Positions 17,895 to 25,617 of a stretch of DNA of 64,000 bases are shown piece by piece. Source of the stretch: CBDCYS01 sp965226245 (GTDB lineage: Bacteria; Acidobacteriota; Terriglobia; Bryobacterales; UBA6623); the NCBI GenBank assembly GCA_965226245.1, contig CBDDCL010000015.1, positions 6,014,001-6,078,000 on the forward strand. The letters are read 5' to 3'. The notes under the pieces are model-generated. The model did not search any database. It was not told the origin of the DNA and was given only the letters and a program-made list of their open reading frames with translations. The first letter of the stretch is position 1. Every line of letters starts with the position of its first letter. The position numbers were made by a program, and so were the translations under genes.

Positions 17895-18921
17895 ATGGGG
17901 TATTTAGTTGACTCCAGTAGCCACTACATCTTGGGGGTGGGGGTGCCGGCCCTGGTGGCCTCGACCATTGTCTTATAGGGAGCAGGGTCGGCGGCGACCG
18001 CCTGCTGGAGGAGGCGATAGAAAAGTTTGCCGCGCGACCGTGAGGTCCGCCGGTTGAAGCGGAACGTGAACTCGTCCAGGTAGTAGTCCAAATACTCGTG
18101 ACTGACAGCCCCCTGGTGGGTCCCCAACAGCCAGCGCTTTAGCAGAGAGGCGACACGATGGACTCTCGGCAGCAGCTTACTCGCCGATTGCCGCTTCCCG
18201 CGCAGCACGGTGACTTCATGGCGGTATCCTTTGTTCTCCAATCCCGCATAGCCTTCCCAGCCGTCGGTGTGCACGAGGCTGCCAGGTTGGATAGCTTCTT
18301 CGACAAAGGCTTCCAAGCTCGCCGCTGAGGCATCCGCGATCCGACGGAGCCGGATGCGACCCATACCGCGCCCATCCTCCTCGGCAGCAACCGCAACTAA
18401 CGCTTTGCCAACCATTTCGCGACCTCGGACGCCCTCTTCGACTCCGCCCACATACGTTTCGTCCACCTCCACCCGGCCGACCAGCCGATTGCGACCGGGG
18501 CGCACCATGGCGCGGCGGAACTTGTGCAGCCAGGTCCAGGCGGTTACATAGCTACCCAAACCCAAGACCCGCTGCAACTCCAGCGCGCTGGCCCCGCCTT
18601 TTTGCGTTGTCACCCACCAAGCCGCCCGGAACCACAACGTCAAGGGCTTGCGGGTGTCCTGGAAAATCGTGCCCGCCGTCACCGAGGCCTGGTAACCGCA
18701 GTCGGCGCAGAGCAGCAGATTGCGTTTGCTGGCCCATGAGGACTGGATCCCACAGCGCGGGCACACGAACCCCTCCGGCCAGCGCAGCTTCAGCAGGTAC
18801 TCCCGGCACGCCTCCTCGGTCGAGAATCGAGCTTCCAACTCGACGAGGTTTCGGGGGTAGTCCTCCTTCATGCCCCCAACCACAACATATTGTGGCTACT
18901 GGAGTCAACTAAATACCCCAT
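17895..18921 (-). mobile_element. IS1595-family insertion sequence, copy A (1,027 bp)
   Basis: The element is bounded by inverted ends beginning ATGGGGTATTTAGTTGAC, extending through CTCCAGTAGCCAC. It carries a single transposase gene and lies in the beta-helix gene. Length, ends and encoded proteins equal those of copy B at 49884-50910, which lies in the opposite orientation. An 8-bp target duplication is normal for IS1595. Confidence 0.92.
17924..18871 (-). CDS. IS1595-family transposase (copy A)
   Basis: A 315-residue protein. The N-terminal zinc ribbon reads CPRCG...CADCG with a GTIFQDT motif, as in IS1595/ISPna2-type transposases. The DDE-like core shows VDETYVGG, HTDGWEGY and a C-terminal FRFNRRTSR. 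I start at the in-frame ATG at 18871; a GTG 12 bases upstream is also possible. The translation is identical to that of copy B, so both copies are probably still active or very recent. Confidence 0.92.
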   Translation of the reverse strand: MKEDYPRNLVELEARFSTEEACREYLLKLRWPEGFVCPRCGIQSSWASKRNLLLCADCGYQASVTAGTIFQDTRKPLTLWFRAAWWVTTQKGGASALELQRVLGLGSYVTAWTWLHKFRRAMVRPGRNRLVGRVEVDETYVGGVEEGVRGREMVGKALVAVAAEEDGRGMGRIRLRRIADASAASLEAFVEEAIQPGSLVHTDGWEGYAGLENKGYRHEVTVLRGKRQSASKLLPRVHRVASLLKRWLLGTHQGAVSHEYLDYYLDEFTFRFNRRTSRSRGKLFYRLLQQAVAADPAPYKTMVEATRAGTPTPKM

Positions 18922-19165
18922 TTCGGAAAATGCGCTCGCCGCCGATGCGCACCAGCGGAAGCGCCTGGCGCCACTCGGATTCACCGGCGCGGCGAAACTC
19001 GACCGCGACGGAGGCGTTGCGGTTGGCGTCGCCGACAATCGTCCATTCGAAGCCTAGGTTGTGCAAGGTCGGATGCTCGACCGTGAAGCGGCCGGCTCGG
19101 GTGCTGTCTTGAGCAGGGGCGGAGGCCGCTAGGAGGAGAAACAGAGAAGGCAGTAGGAAGCTCAT
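18922..19165 (-). pseudogene. Beta-helix protein, 5' part, split by IS1595 copy A
   Basis: The ATG at 19165 begins a clear signal peptide (MSFLLPSLFLLLAASAPAQD), followed by TVEHPTLHNLGFEWTIVGD and VAVEFRRAGESEWRQ, the beginning of a fibronectin-like domain. The frame reaches GGERIFR and then hits the insertion. It continues in frame as RIREHLDYTVPDG at 17894 after removal of the element and one target copy. The 5' end of this gene has a duplicated relic at 20045-20131. Confidence 0.85.
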
Positions 19166-19334
19166 GAATTCAGATTCTAGACCAATCCTTGTCCGGGAGT
19201 TCTTGCTCTTGCCGGGGCTTCCTGTGAGCCCCCTTGACGTCGAGTCGAATCCGAAAGGCTGCACCCTGGCCCGAAGGCCGCGTGTCCGGCGTTTTCTGGC
19301 GAGAAATCATGGATCGCCCTTCCAGAACCTGCTA

Positions 19335-19350
19335 GCATCTAATTTGATGC
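19335..19350. promoter_or_regulatory. Candidate operator of toxin-antitoxin module 1
   Basis: GCATCTAATTTGATGC is a near-palindrome (GCATC/GATGC arms) about 24 bp before the antitoxin start. The identical sequence occurs before module 2. Phd/YefM antitoxins repress their own promoters by binding such palindromes, so an operator is a reasonable inference. Confidence 0.45.
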
Positions 19351-19373
19351 ATATCTAGTGCGGAGGTGCTCTT

Positions 19374-19664
19374 GTGATCGACATCAGCAAGGATATTCGT
19401 TCCCTCAGTGATTTCAAACGCAACACGACTGAGTTTGTCCGCGAAATGCAGAAAAGCGGCAAGCCTGTCGTTCTGACGGTCAACGGACGGTCGGAGCTGG
19501 TCGTCCAGGACGCAACCTCCTATCAAAAGCTGCTCGAGCTGGTGGACCACCTGGAGGCAATCGAAGGAATCAAGAGGGGTCTGGAGGAAGCGGATCGAGG
19601 GGAGGGCGTCACATTGGAGGAGTTTGACAAGGAAATGCGCCGCAAGTATGAAATACCTCGTTAG
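19374..19664 (+). CDS. Type II antitoxin, Phd/YefM family (module 1)
   Basis: A 96-residue protein. The N-terminal region ISKDIRSLSDFKRNTTEFVREMQ, VVLTVNGRSELVVQDATSYQKLL is the Phd/YefM DNA-binding fold; the C-terminal tail (EEADRGEGVTLEEFDKEMRRKYEIPR) would wrap the toxin. It starts at GTG 19374 with GGAGGTG six bases ahead. Its first 70 residues differ from the module-2 antitoxin at only four positions, while the tail is unrelated. It overlaps the toxin gene by 17 bases. Confidence 0.9.
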   Translation: MIDISKDIRSLSDFKRNTTEFVREMQKSGKPVVLTVNGRSELVVQDATSYQKLLELVDHLEAIEGIKRGLEEADRGEGVTLEEFDKEMRRKYEIPR

Positions 19665-19974
19665 GCTGACTCCAACGGCGGTTTCCGAAGCGGAACAGAT
19701 CTACGAATGGCTGCTTGATAACGCACCCGACCGAGGTCCTCAATGGTACAACGGTCTGATCGACGCGATCGAGACTCTGGCACGGCATCCACGCCGCTGC
19801 CCGCGAGCACCTGAATCAGAATCATTTCAGGAAGAGATGCGCCAACTGCTTTACGGCAAAAGAACGGGGGTCTACCGAATCCTATTCCGCGTGACAGACG
19901 ACACAGTTGAGGTGCTGCACATTCGACATGGCGCCCGCGCACCTGTAAGTGCGCCGGACCGCGCGGGGTTCTAG
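19648..19974 (+). CDS. Type II toxin, RelE/ParE family (module 1)
   Basis: A 108-residue protein with RelE/ParE features: VRLTPTAVSEAEQIYEWL, IDAIETLARHPRRC, RQLLYGKRTGVYRILF and VEVLHIRHGAR. It could be an mRNA-cleaving or gyrase-targeting toxin; the family alone does not decide. The ATG at 19648 lies inside the antitoxin gene's end, the usual coupling; the longer frame from 19624 is rejected. It is clearly related to the module-2 toxin, but far less similar to it than the two antitoxin N termini are to each other. Confidence 0.88.
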   Translation: MKYLVRLTPTAVSEAEQIYEWLLDNAPDRGPQWYNGLIDAIETLARHPRRCPRAPESESFQEEMRQLLYGKRTGVYRILFRVTDDTVEVLHIRHGARAPVSAPDRAGF

Positions 19975-20044
19975 CTGAGCAAAACTGTCTCGCGACGGCA
20001 AGTGGGGGGGGCCAAGATACCAAGGGCTCCTCGAAGCCCGAGTT

Positions 20045-20131
20045 CTAGCCCTGACCGGCCACTCGGGTGCTGTCTTGGGCATGGGCAAAGGCCGCGAGGA
20101 GGAGAAGCAGAGAAGGCAGTAGAAAGCTCAC
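20045..20131 (-). pseudogene. Relic of the beta-helix gene 5' end (signal peptide only)
   Basis: A 28-codon frame opens with GTG and reads MSFLLPSLLLLLAAFAHAQD, then STRVAGQG and stop. It matches the signal peptide of the beta-helix gene at 19165 in nearly every hydrophobic position, and the DNA around it is also duplicated. It is the upstream edge of the segment duplicated with the toxin-antitoxin module. Confidence 0.65.
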
Positions 20132-20223
20132 GAATTCAGATTCTAGCCCCATTTCTTGCCCAAGAGCTCGCCGGGGCTTCCTATGAGCGAGAAATCATGG
20201 ACCGCACTTCCAGGAAGCTGCTA

Positions 20224-20239
20224 GCATCTAATTTGATGC
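20224..20239. promoter_or_regulatory. Candidate operator of toxin-antitoxin module 2
   Basis: The same near-palindrome as at 19335, in the same position relative to the antitoxin start. If it is the operator, the two antitoxins, with almost identical DNA-binding domains, could cross-regulate. Confidence 0.45.
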
Positions 20240-20262
20240 AAATCTAGTGCGAAGGTGCTCTC

Positions 20263-20559
20263 GTGATCGACATCAGCAAGGATATTCGTTCCCTCAGTGA
20301 TTTCAAACGCAACACGACTGACTTTGTCCGTGAAATGAAGGAAAGCGGCAAGCCTGTTGTTTTGACGGTCAACGGACGGTCGGAGCTGGTCGTTCAGGAC
20401 GCAACCTCCTATCAAAAGCTGCTCGAGCTGGTGGACCGCCTCGAAGCGATTGAAGGGATCAAGAGGGGTTTAGCGGACGCTGACGCAGGAAGAGGACAGC
20501 CCCTCGAAGAGGCCGTGGAAGACATTCGTCAGGAGCTTGATCTGCCACACCCCACATGA
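20263..20559 (+). CDS. Type II antitoxin, Phd/YefM family (module 2)
   Basis: A 98-residue paralogue of the module-1 antitoxin. Residues 1-70 are almost the same (DFKRNTTDFVREMKESGKP), but the tail DADAGRGQPLEEAVEDIRQELDLPHPT differs completely. It starts at GTG 20263. The last bases overlap the toxin start as ATGA. The conserved half binds DNA and the variable half binds toxin in this family, so specificity was swapped while regulation was kept. Confidence 0.9.
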   Translation: MIDISKDIRSLSDFKRNTTDFVREMKESGKPVVLTVNGRSELVVQDATSYQKLLELVDRLEAIEGIKRGLADADAGRGQPLEEAVEDIRQELDLPHPT

Positions 20560-20879
20560 CGTATCGTGATACTGTCCAGCACGCAGCCAAGCTAGACATG
20601 CTCGAGGCCTGCCGCTGGATCAGCCGTGACTCGCCCGCTGCCGCGAACAAATGGCTCAACAAAATCTGGAAAGCAATTCGAACCCTTGAGTCCAACCCGG
20701 AGCGGTGCTCATTAGCTTGGGAGAGTGAAGTCTTTCGACAACCTCTTCGGCAACTCCTCGTTGGTAAGCGGAGAGGAGTCTACCGTGTTCTGTTTCAGAT
20801 CAGAGACGATGAGGTTCTGGTGCTGCATGTCCGCCACGGGGCCCGTCAGCAGCTCGAAGAATGGGATACAAAAGACTGA
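20556..20879 (+). CDS. Type II toxin, RelE/ParE family (module 2)
   Basis: A 107-residue protein. The second half RQLLVGKRRGVYRVLF, DDEVLVLHVRHGAR is shared with the module-1 toxin; the first half (AAKLDMLEACRWISRDSP) is divergent, though the two align without gaps. It overlaps its antitoxin by four bases, implying coupled translation. Target unknown. Confidence 0.88.
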   Translation: MTYRDTVQHAAKLDMLEACRWISRDSPAAANKWLNKIWKAIRTLESNPERCSLAWESEVFRQPLRQLLVGKRRGVYRVLFQIRDDEVLVLHVRHGARQQLEEWDTKD

Positions 20880-20931
20880 TCATCCCGATTGCCAACCCGA
20901 TCGGCCGCGCCTTGTGAAATCGTGGTCTTGA

Positions 20932-20961
20932 TTGGCGCGCCTCCAGCGCACGGCCTACAAT
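20932..20961 (+). promoter_or_regulatory. Possible promoter of the xseB-ispA-tlyA-nadK operon
   Basis: TTGGCG at 20932-20937 and TACAAT at 20956-20961 are separated by 18 bp. Transcription would begin only a few bases before the ATG at 20971, giving a very short or absent leader. Confidence 0.35.
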
Positions 20962-20970
20962 AACAGCTAG

Positions 20971-21225
20971 ATGGGTCAGAAACCGAAGAAAGAGCCTTCC
21001 TTCGAAGAAGGACTCGAGCAACTCGAACAAATCGTCAAGCAACTCGAAGACGGAGATCTTCCGCTGGAAAAGTCGATCGGCCTGTTCGAGAAAGGCGTCA
21101 AGCTGAGCGCGTCGTCCCGCAAGCAGCTAGAGCAAGCCGAAGCCAAGGTAGAAATCCTGCTGAAAAAGGAAGGAAAAGTCGAAGCCGCGCCTTTCGAACT
21201 CGACGATGGTGAGCCCGGCGAGTGA
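20971..21225 (+). CDS. xseB: Exodeoxyribonuclease VII small subunit
   Basis: An 84-residue acidic protein with the XseB signature: SFEEGLEQLEQIVKQLEDGDLPLEKS, FEKGVKLS and LEQAEAKVEIL. It forms the regulatory, coiled-coil small subunits of exonuclease VII, which digests single-stranded DNA from both ends. xseA is not in the window. It is the first gene of an operon; its stop overlaps the next start by four bases (GTGA). The xseB-ispA pair is a widely conserved arrangement. Confidence 0.93.
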   Translation: MGQKPKKEPSFEEGLEQLEQIVKQLEDGDLPLEKSIGLFEKGVKLSASSRKQLEQAEAKVEILLKKEGKVEAAPFELDDGEPGE

Positions 21226-22106
21226 CACTCGATCAGTACCTGGCCGATCGGGGAGACGCGGTCAACGGGGCTCTTGAGCGGCTGCTTCCCCCCGAAAACC
21301 AGTATCCCGAGACGATCCACTCCGCGATGCGCCACGGCGTACTCGCCGGCGGCAAGCGCATTCGGCCGATCCTGTTCATAGCGGCCGCTGAAGCAGTTCT
21401 GCAGTCGGCCGAAGGAGCCGAGTCCGCCTCTTGTGCGCTGGAGTTGGTGCATACCTATTCCCTGATTCACGACGACCTGCCCGCACTCGACAACGATGAT
21501 TTTCGCCGCGGCAAACCGGCCTGCCACAAAGTCTATGGCGAGGCGATGGCTATTCTGACGGGAGATGCCCTGCTTACCATGGCGTTTCAAGTCTTGTCCG
21601 AACTGAAAGGCATCCCGAACGCTAACCAAGTCCGTCTGATGGGGGAGCTTTCCACCGCCGCCGGTACAGTCAACGGCATGATCGGAGGCCAAGTCGCCGA
21701 TCTGGAAGCCGAAGGCAAGGCGGTTGATGCCGCCCGGCTAGACTACATTCATCGCTCGAAGACTGCAGCCATCATTGGCGCTTCGGTCCGCATGGGAGGC
21801 ATCTACGCTGACGCCTCCGCCCGGCAACTAGAGGCCCTCAGCCGATACGGTGAGCACATAGGACTTGCCTTTCAGATCGTCGACGACATTCTGGACGTCG
21901 TCAGTACCTCCGAAACGCTGGGCAAGACCGCGGGCAAGGACGCCGCCCGGCAAAAAGCCACGTTTCCGGCGCTCTACGGCCTGGAAGCGTCGCGGGCGCG
22001 GGCGCAAGACCACTTGCAACAAGCAACCGATGCGCTCGATGTCTTCGGTGAGCGCGCGCTGCGTTTGCGTCAGATAGCCGAAAAGATCGTCCAACGCACC
22101 TCATGA
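21222..22106 (+). CDS. ispA: Farnesyl/geranylgeranyl diphosphate synthase
   Basis: A 294-residue trans-prenyltransferase. The first aspartate-rich motif DDLPALDND is at residues 84-92, and the second, DDILD, at about 218. GGKRIRP binds the homoallylic substrate and HKVYGEA follows the first motif. It condenses isopentenyl diphosphate with allylic diphosphates to make isoprenoid precursors for quinones and cell-wall lipid carriers. The chain length is not certain from sequence. It starts with GTG. It lies between xseB and tlyA; the dxs gene often found here in other bacteria is absent. Confidence 0.92.
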   Translation: MTLDQYLADRGDAVNGALERLLPPENQYPETIHSAMRHGVLAGGKRIRPILFIAAAEAVLQSAEGAESASCALELVHTYSLIHDDLPALDNDDFRRGKPACHKVYGEAMAILTGDALLTMAFQVLSELKGIPNANQVRLMGELSTAAGTVNGMIGGQVADLEAEGKAVDAARLDYIHRSKTAAIIGASVRMGGIYADASARQLEALSRYGEHIGLAFQIVDDILDVVSTSETLGKTAGKDAARQKATFPALYGLEASRARAQDHLQQATDALDVFGERALRLRQIAEKIVQRTS

Positions 22107-22855
22107 AGCCGCGCGTCCGCATCGATCGCCTGCTGCTGGAGCGAGGACTTGCCGAGTCCCGCCAGAAAGCGCAAGCCTTCGTCATGGCCGGTCAAGTCTT
22201 GGCCGACGAACAGAAGATCACCAAGCCCGGGCAGCAGGTCGCTCCGCAAGCCGAGATTCGGATCCTGGGACCAGCGCCACGATATGTCAGCCGCGCGGGA
22301 GTCAAGCTCGAGGCGGCTCTCGAAAAGTTCCACATCAGCGTCCAGGACAAGATTTGCCTGGACATTGGCGCTTCCACGGGCGGCTTCACCGATTGCCTGC
22401 TGCAGCACGGAGCCGCAAAGGTCTACGCCGTCGACGCCGGCACGGCACAGCTTCACTGGAAGATCCGCCGGAACGAGCGGGTGATGGTGCGGGAGCGCAT
22501 CAACGCGCGCTACCTCGACTCCGCGGCCGTCCAGGAGCCGGTCCAATTCGCCTGCTGTGACGTTAGTTTCATATCTGCTACGCTGATTTTCCCGGCTATT
22601 CGGCCCCTGCTCGCCGCTGAAGCCGGGTTGGTGGTGCTGGCGAAACCGCAATTCGAGGTAGGAAGAGGCCAGGTTGGCAAGGGCGGTATCGTCGACGACC
22701 CCGCGCTGCACCAGCAGGTCACCGCGAAAGTCCGAGAAGCCCTCGAGCGGACCGGCTTCCGCCGTGTCGGTGAGATGGAGAGCCCAATCCGGGGCGCGGA
22801 AGGAAACAAGGAGTTCCTGCTCCATGGCAGCGGACTCGTGAATCGAGATGATTAA
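22103..22855 (+). CDS. tlyA: TlyA-family rRNA 2'-O-methyltransferase
   Basis: A 250-residue protein with an N-terminal S4 RNA-binding domain (RIDRLLLERGLAESRQKAQAF) and a FtsJ-like methyltransferase domain. The SAM-binding motif is DIGASTGGFTD at about residue 88. The KPQFEVGR motif and GNKEFLLH C terminus are typical. In mycobacteria TlyA methylates 16S and 23S rRNA; the old name hemolysin is misleading. It overlaps ispA as ATGA and nadK by eight bases, so the operon is tightly coupled. Confidence 0.93.
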   Translation: MKPRVRIDRLLLERGLAESRQKAQAFVMAGQVLADEQKITKPGQQVAPQAEIRILGPAPRYVSRAGVKLEAALEKFHISVQDKICLDIGASTGGFTDCLLQHGAAKVYAVDAGTAQLHWKIRRNERVMVRERINARYLDSAAVQEPVQFACCDVSFISATLIFPAIRPLLAAEAGLVVLAKPQFEVGRGQVGKGGIVDDPALHQQVTAKVREALERTGFRRVGEMESPIRGAEGNKEFLLHGSGLVNRDD

Positions 22856-23705
22856 ATCCGTTGGCATTGTGTCCAAGCCGGACGGCGGGGACATCCCGGG
22901 GGTCTTCGAGAAACTGCTGCCCTGGCTCGATGAGCGAGGCATTCGTACCAGCCTGGACGAGGTTTCGGCCGGCTACCTGGGCCGCGAAGCCGGCTTCCAG
23001 CGTCACGAGTTCACCGAAACATTCGACCTGTTGATCGTACTCGGCGGCGACGGCACTCTTCTTTCGGTGGCCCGCGGAATGGGACCCCGCAACATTCCGA
23101 TCCTGGCTGTCAATCTGGGCGGGCTTGGCTTCATGATGACCACCGGGCCGGAAGAGCTCTTCACCCATTTGGAGGGAGTGCTTGAGGGTAAATTCCACTT
23201 CCAGCGCAGAACCGTTTTATCTGTCGAAATCCTTCGGGACGGTGAAGTCGTCGGCCACTACCATGCCCTCAACGATATGGTCGTCAATAAATCCGCCGTG
23301 GCCCGGCTGCTATTGCTCGATGCCTATGTGGACGACGAATTCGTTTGCAGCTACCGGGCCGACGGGCTGATCATCTCGACCCCGACCGGATCGACCGCCT
23401 ACTCGCTCGCCGCCGGCGGACCCGTGATCTTCCCGACTGTTCCCGCGATTTGCGTTACTCCGATTTGCCCGCACACCCTCACGAACCGCCCGGTCCTGCT
23501 GCCGGAGGACTCAACCGTGGAAGTGGTCATCCGCCGAGGCGACGATGACTCCTACTTGACGGTCGACGGCCAAGTGGGCCTTTACCTCCGGCACAACGAC
23601 CGCATCCGGGCCAGCCGCGCAAAACATAGGATTCACATCATCCAGCCACGGAACGTGCGCTTCTTCAACGTCCTCCGCAACAAGATGAAGTGGGGTCAGG
23701 AGTAA
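22848..23705 (+). CDS. nadK: NAD kinase
   Basis: A 285-residue ATP-NAD kinase. GGDGT at residues 66-70 is the phosphate-binding catalytic motif. NLGGLGFM and TPTGSTAYSLAAGGP are the other conserved signatures, together with the ALNDMVVNK strand. It phosphorylates NAD to NADP in the cytosol. It ends the operon. Its C-terminal VRFFNVLRNKMKWG is the common end of this subfamily. Confidence 0.95.
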   Translation: MIKSVGIVSKPDGGDIPGVFEKLLPWLDERGIRTSLDEVSAGYLGREAGFQRHEFTETFDLLIVLGGDGTLLSVARGMGPRNIPILAVNLGGLGFMMTTGPEELFTHLEGVLEGKFHFQRRTVLSVEILRDGEVVGHYHALNDMVVNKSAVARLLLLDAYVDDEFVCSYRADGLIISTPTGSTAYSLAAGGPVIFPTVPAICVTPICPHTLTNRPVLLPEDSTVEVVIRRGDDDSYLTVDGQVGLYLRHNDRIRASRAKHRIHIIQPRNVRFFNVLRNKMKWGQE

Positions 23706-24024
23706 GCGCCCAGCCTGAAGCTAGTCCGCTTTTCTCACCACGTGGCGAGGCGAAGTGCGTCAGAAGGCCGTCAGTACGAGGCGCGCGCCGCTCGACGAGC
23801 GGAGGCGTACTTGACGGTACGTTGAGCACGGCGAGCAAGCGCAACGAAGTAATGACGGTCTTATCGCGTGCTTCGGCCGTCAGGTGGTGGGGAAAGCGGC
23901 CTAATCCTGCATGGGACAACGTTCAACGGCGATCCGGCTTTTCTGGTACAGTCTTGAGAAGCCCCGGCGCCAAACCGCGGTGGCCACGGCCGCCGTTTCC
24001 CAACCGGTGGGAGCTTGCCCAAGA
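23706..24024. other. Intergenic stretch with no recognised gene
   Basis: The 319-bp gap between nadK and the DUF6644 gene shows no family-like translation in any frame and no tRNA. It probably holds the terminator of nadK and the promoter of the next gene, but I see no clear hairpin-U-run. Confidence 0.5.
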
Positions 24025-24519
24025 ATGCTACCCAGTTTTTTTGAATGGCTGGAGAATACGAGCGGCAGCATCGCGATCCGCGAATCGATCTTGGTCTATC
24101 CCCTGGTCGAAACGACCCACGTCTTGACGCTGTGCCTGTTTCTCGGGATGATCGCGATGCTGGACCTTCGGCTCGTGGGCGTGGCCTTGCGTCGCGTGCC
24201 GGTTTCCGATGTCGCGGGCCGGCTCTTACCGTGGGCTGGCGCCGGCTTCGTGCTAATGGTCATTAGCGGAGTGCTGCTGTTCTATTCCGGTCCGGTAAGG
24301 GCTTCCCAGAACATCTTCTTTCAGGTCAAGATGGTGATGCTCGTGATGGCAGGCCTGAACGCCTTTGTCTTTCACCGGGGCATTTATCGGAAGGTGGCTG
24401 TCTGGGATCAGGATTCGGTTACCCCCGTGCGAGCCAAGGTGGCGGGCTTCCTGTCCCTGCTGCTATGGGCGGGTGTCGTCGTGGCGGGAAGAATGCAAGC
24501 GTACAACTGGTTCGACTGA
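24025..24519 (+). CDS. DUF6644-family membrane protein, copy 1
   Basis: A 164-residue membrane protein with four to five helices: LVETTHVLTLCLFLGMIAML, WAGAGFVLMVISGVLLFY, QVKMVMLVMAGLNAFVF and VAGFLSLLLWAGVVVAGRM. The start MLPSFFEWLENTSGS and the closing GRMQAYNWFD fit the DUF6644 pattern. Function unknown. A paralogue follows 12 bp downstream, and the pair precedes a DUF6152 gene on the other strand. The start at 24025 is chosen by alignment with the paralogue. Confidence 0.75.
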   Translation: MLPSFFEWLENTSGSIAIRESILVYPLVETTHVLTLCLFLGMIAMLDLRLVGVALRRVPVSDVAGRLLPWAGAGFVLMVISGVLLFYSGPVRASQNIFFQVKMVMLVMAGLNAFVFHRGIYRKVAVWDQDSVTPVRAKVAGFLSLLLWAGVVVAGRMQAYNWFD

Positions 24520-24531
24520 GCGGACTCTTTC

Positions 24532-25005
24532 ATGTCCTTGTTGCCTTTTTTTGAGTGGTGCGAAGCCACGGCGGTTGGCGAGGCGATACGCAACTCGCTG
24601 TGGCTTTTTCCGATCATCGAGTCTGTCCATTTGCTGGCGCTAGCCTTGATTGGCGGAGCCGTCTTGATTGTGGACTTGCGTCTGCTCGGCCTCGGCCTGC
24701 GTCAGCCGGTTGCTCAAATCGCGCGGGCCGCCCAACCGTGGCTGATCGGCAGCCTTACGGTGATGCTGGTCACGGGAATCCCGCTGTTCTTGTCGGAGTC
24801 CATCAAGTGTTACTACAGCCCCCCGTTTTGGTACAAAATGACGTTCCTTCCGCTGGCGATCACCTTTGCCTTTACGGTACGCCGCAAAGTGGCCGCGGCT
24901 GACGAGAACCGCGTCGGGCCGCTTTGGGGCAAGCTGGTTGGCCTAGTCTCGCTGGGGCTGTGGTTCGGGGTGGGATTCTCGGGAAGATGGATCGCCTTTT
25001 ACTGA
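24532..25005 (+). CDS. DUF6644-family membrane protein, copy 2
   Basis: A 157-residue paralogue of the preceding gene: SLLPFFEWCEATAVGEAIRN, FPIIESVHLLALALIGGAVL, WLIGSLTVMLVTGIPLFL, YKMTFLPLAITFAFTV and the closing GRWIAFY. The tandem arrangement with 12 bp between genes suggests one transcript and possibly a heteromer. Function unknown. Confidence 0.78.
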   Translation: MSLLPFFEWCEATAVGEAIRNSLWLFPIIESVHLLALALIGGAVLIVDLRLLGLGLRQPVAQIARAAQPWLIGSLTVMLVTGIPLFLSESIKCYYSPPFWYKMTFLPLAITFAFTVRRKVAAADENRVGPLWGKLVGLVSLGLWFGVGFSGRWIAFY

Positions 25006-25133
25006 ATCGGACGCACGCAGGCTTCCCTCTCCAAAGCGCCGACAAAATAGCAGTGGCCGAACCTTGACGGAAAGACCGCCATCACGCACTAACGTAGGCA
25101 CGGAGCAACGGATTCACCGAGATTCGGGGTCGT

Positions 25134-25574
25134 CTATTTCCGGGGCGACTCCGTGGAGTCGCTCCCGTCCCGCGGGGCGCCGGTGCCGGACGAGCCAAGG
25201 AAAAGCTTTCGCCCGCCGGGCAAGGTGAGATCCCGGCCGTTTGCTTTCTGCGACCCGTCCTTGGCTTGATAGCCATCGACGATGATCTCGGTTCCCGGCA
25301 GCAAGGAATTCCTGGTGAATCCTCGCCTGAGCAGGGTATTCGGCGTGCCGCCTTCGATCATCCATTTTTCGACCTTGCCGTCCTCGCGTTTCACGTCGAT
25401 GTGAATCCAGGCGTGAGGATTGATCCATTCCATCTTGGTGACCTTGCCCTCGAGCTTGAGCGGCTTATTGGCGTCAAATTCCGCGGAAAAGGCGTGGTGC
25501 GCCCAAACAGGCGCCGCAACCGTAACGATGAGTAGACCGAGCCCGGCCAGGATCAGGGCTGACTTTGTTCGCAT
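25134..25574 (-). CDS. Secreted DUF6152 protein
   Basis: A 146-residue protein. A signal peptide (MRTKSALILAGLGLLIVTV...VWA) is followed by HHAFSAEFDANKPLKLEGKV, MEWINPHAWIHIDVK and LLPGTEIIVDGYQAKDGS, the DUF6152 core (a small beta domain with the HHAF and NPH motifs). The two histidine-containing motifs suggest metal or ligand binding, but no function is established. It converges with the DUF6644 pair, which is a natural place to look for a functional link. Confidence 0.85.
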   Translation of the reverse strand: MRTKSALILAGLGLLIVTVAAPVWAHHAFSAEFDANKPLKLEGKVTKMEWINPHAWIHIDVKREDGKVEKWMIEGGTPNTLLRRGFTRNSLLPGTEIIVDGYQAKDGSQKANGRDLTLPGGRKLFLGSSGTGAPRDGSDSTESPRK

Positions 25575-25617
25575 TTCACTCGCCTCCTTGCTGTTCTAGT
25601 CTATCGTATCACTCGCC

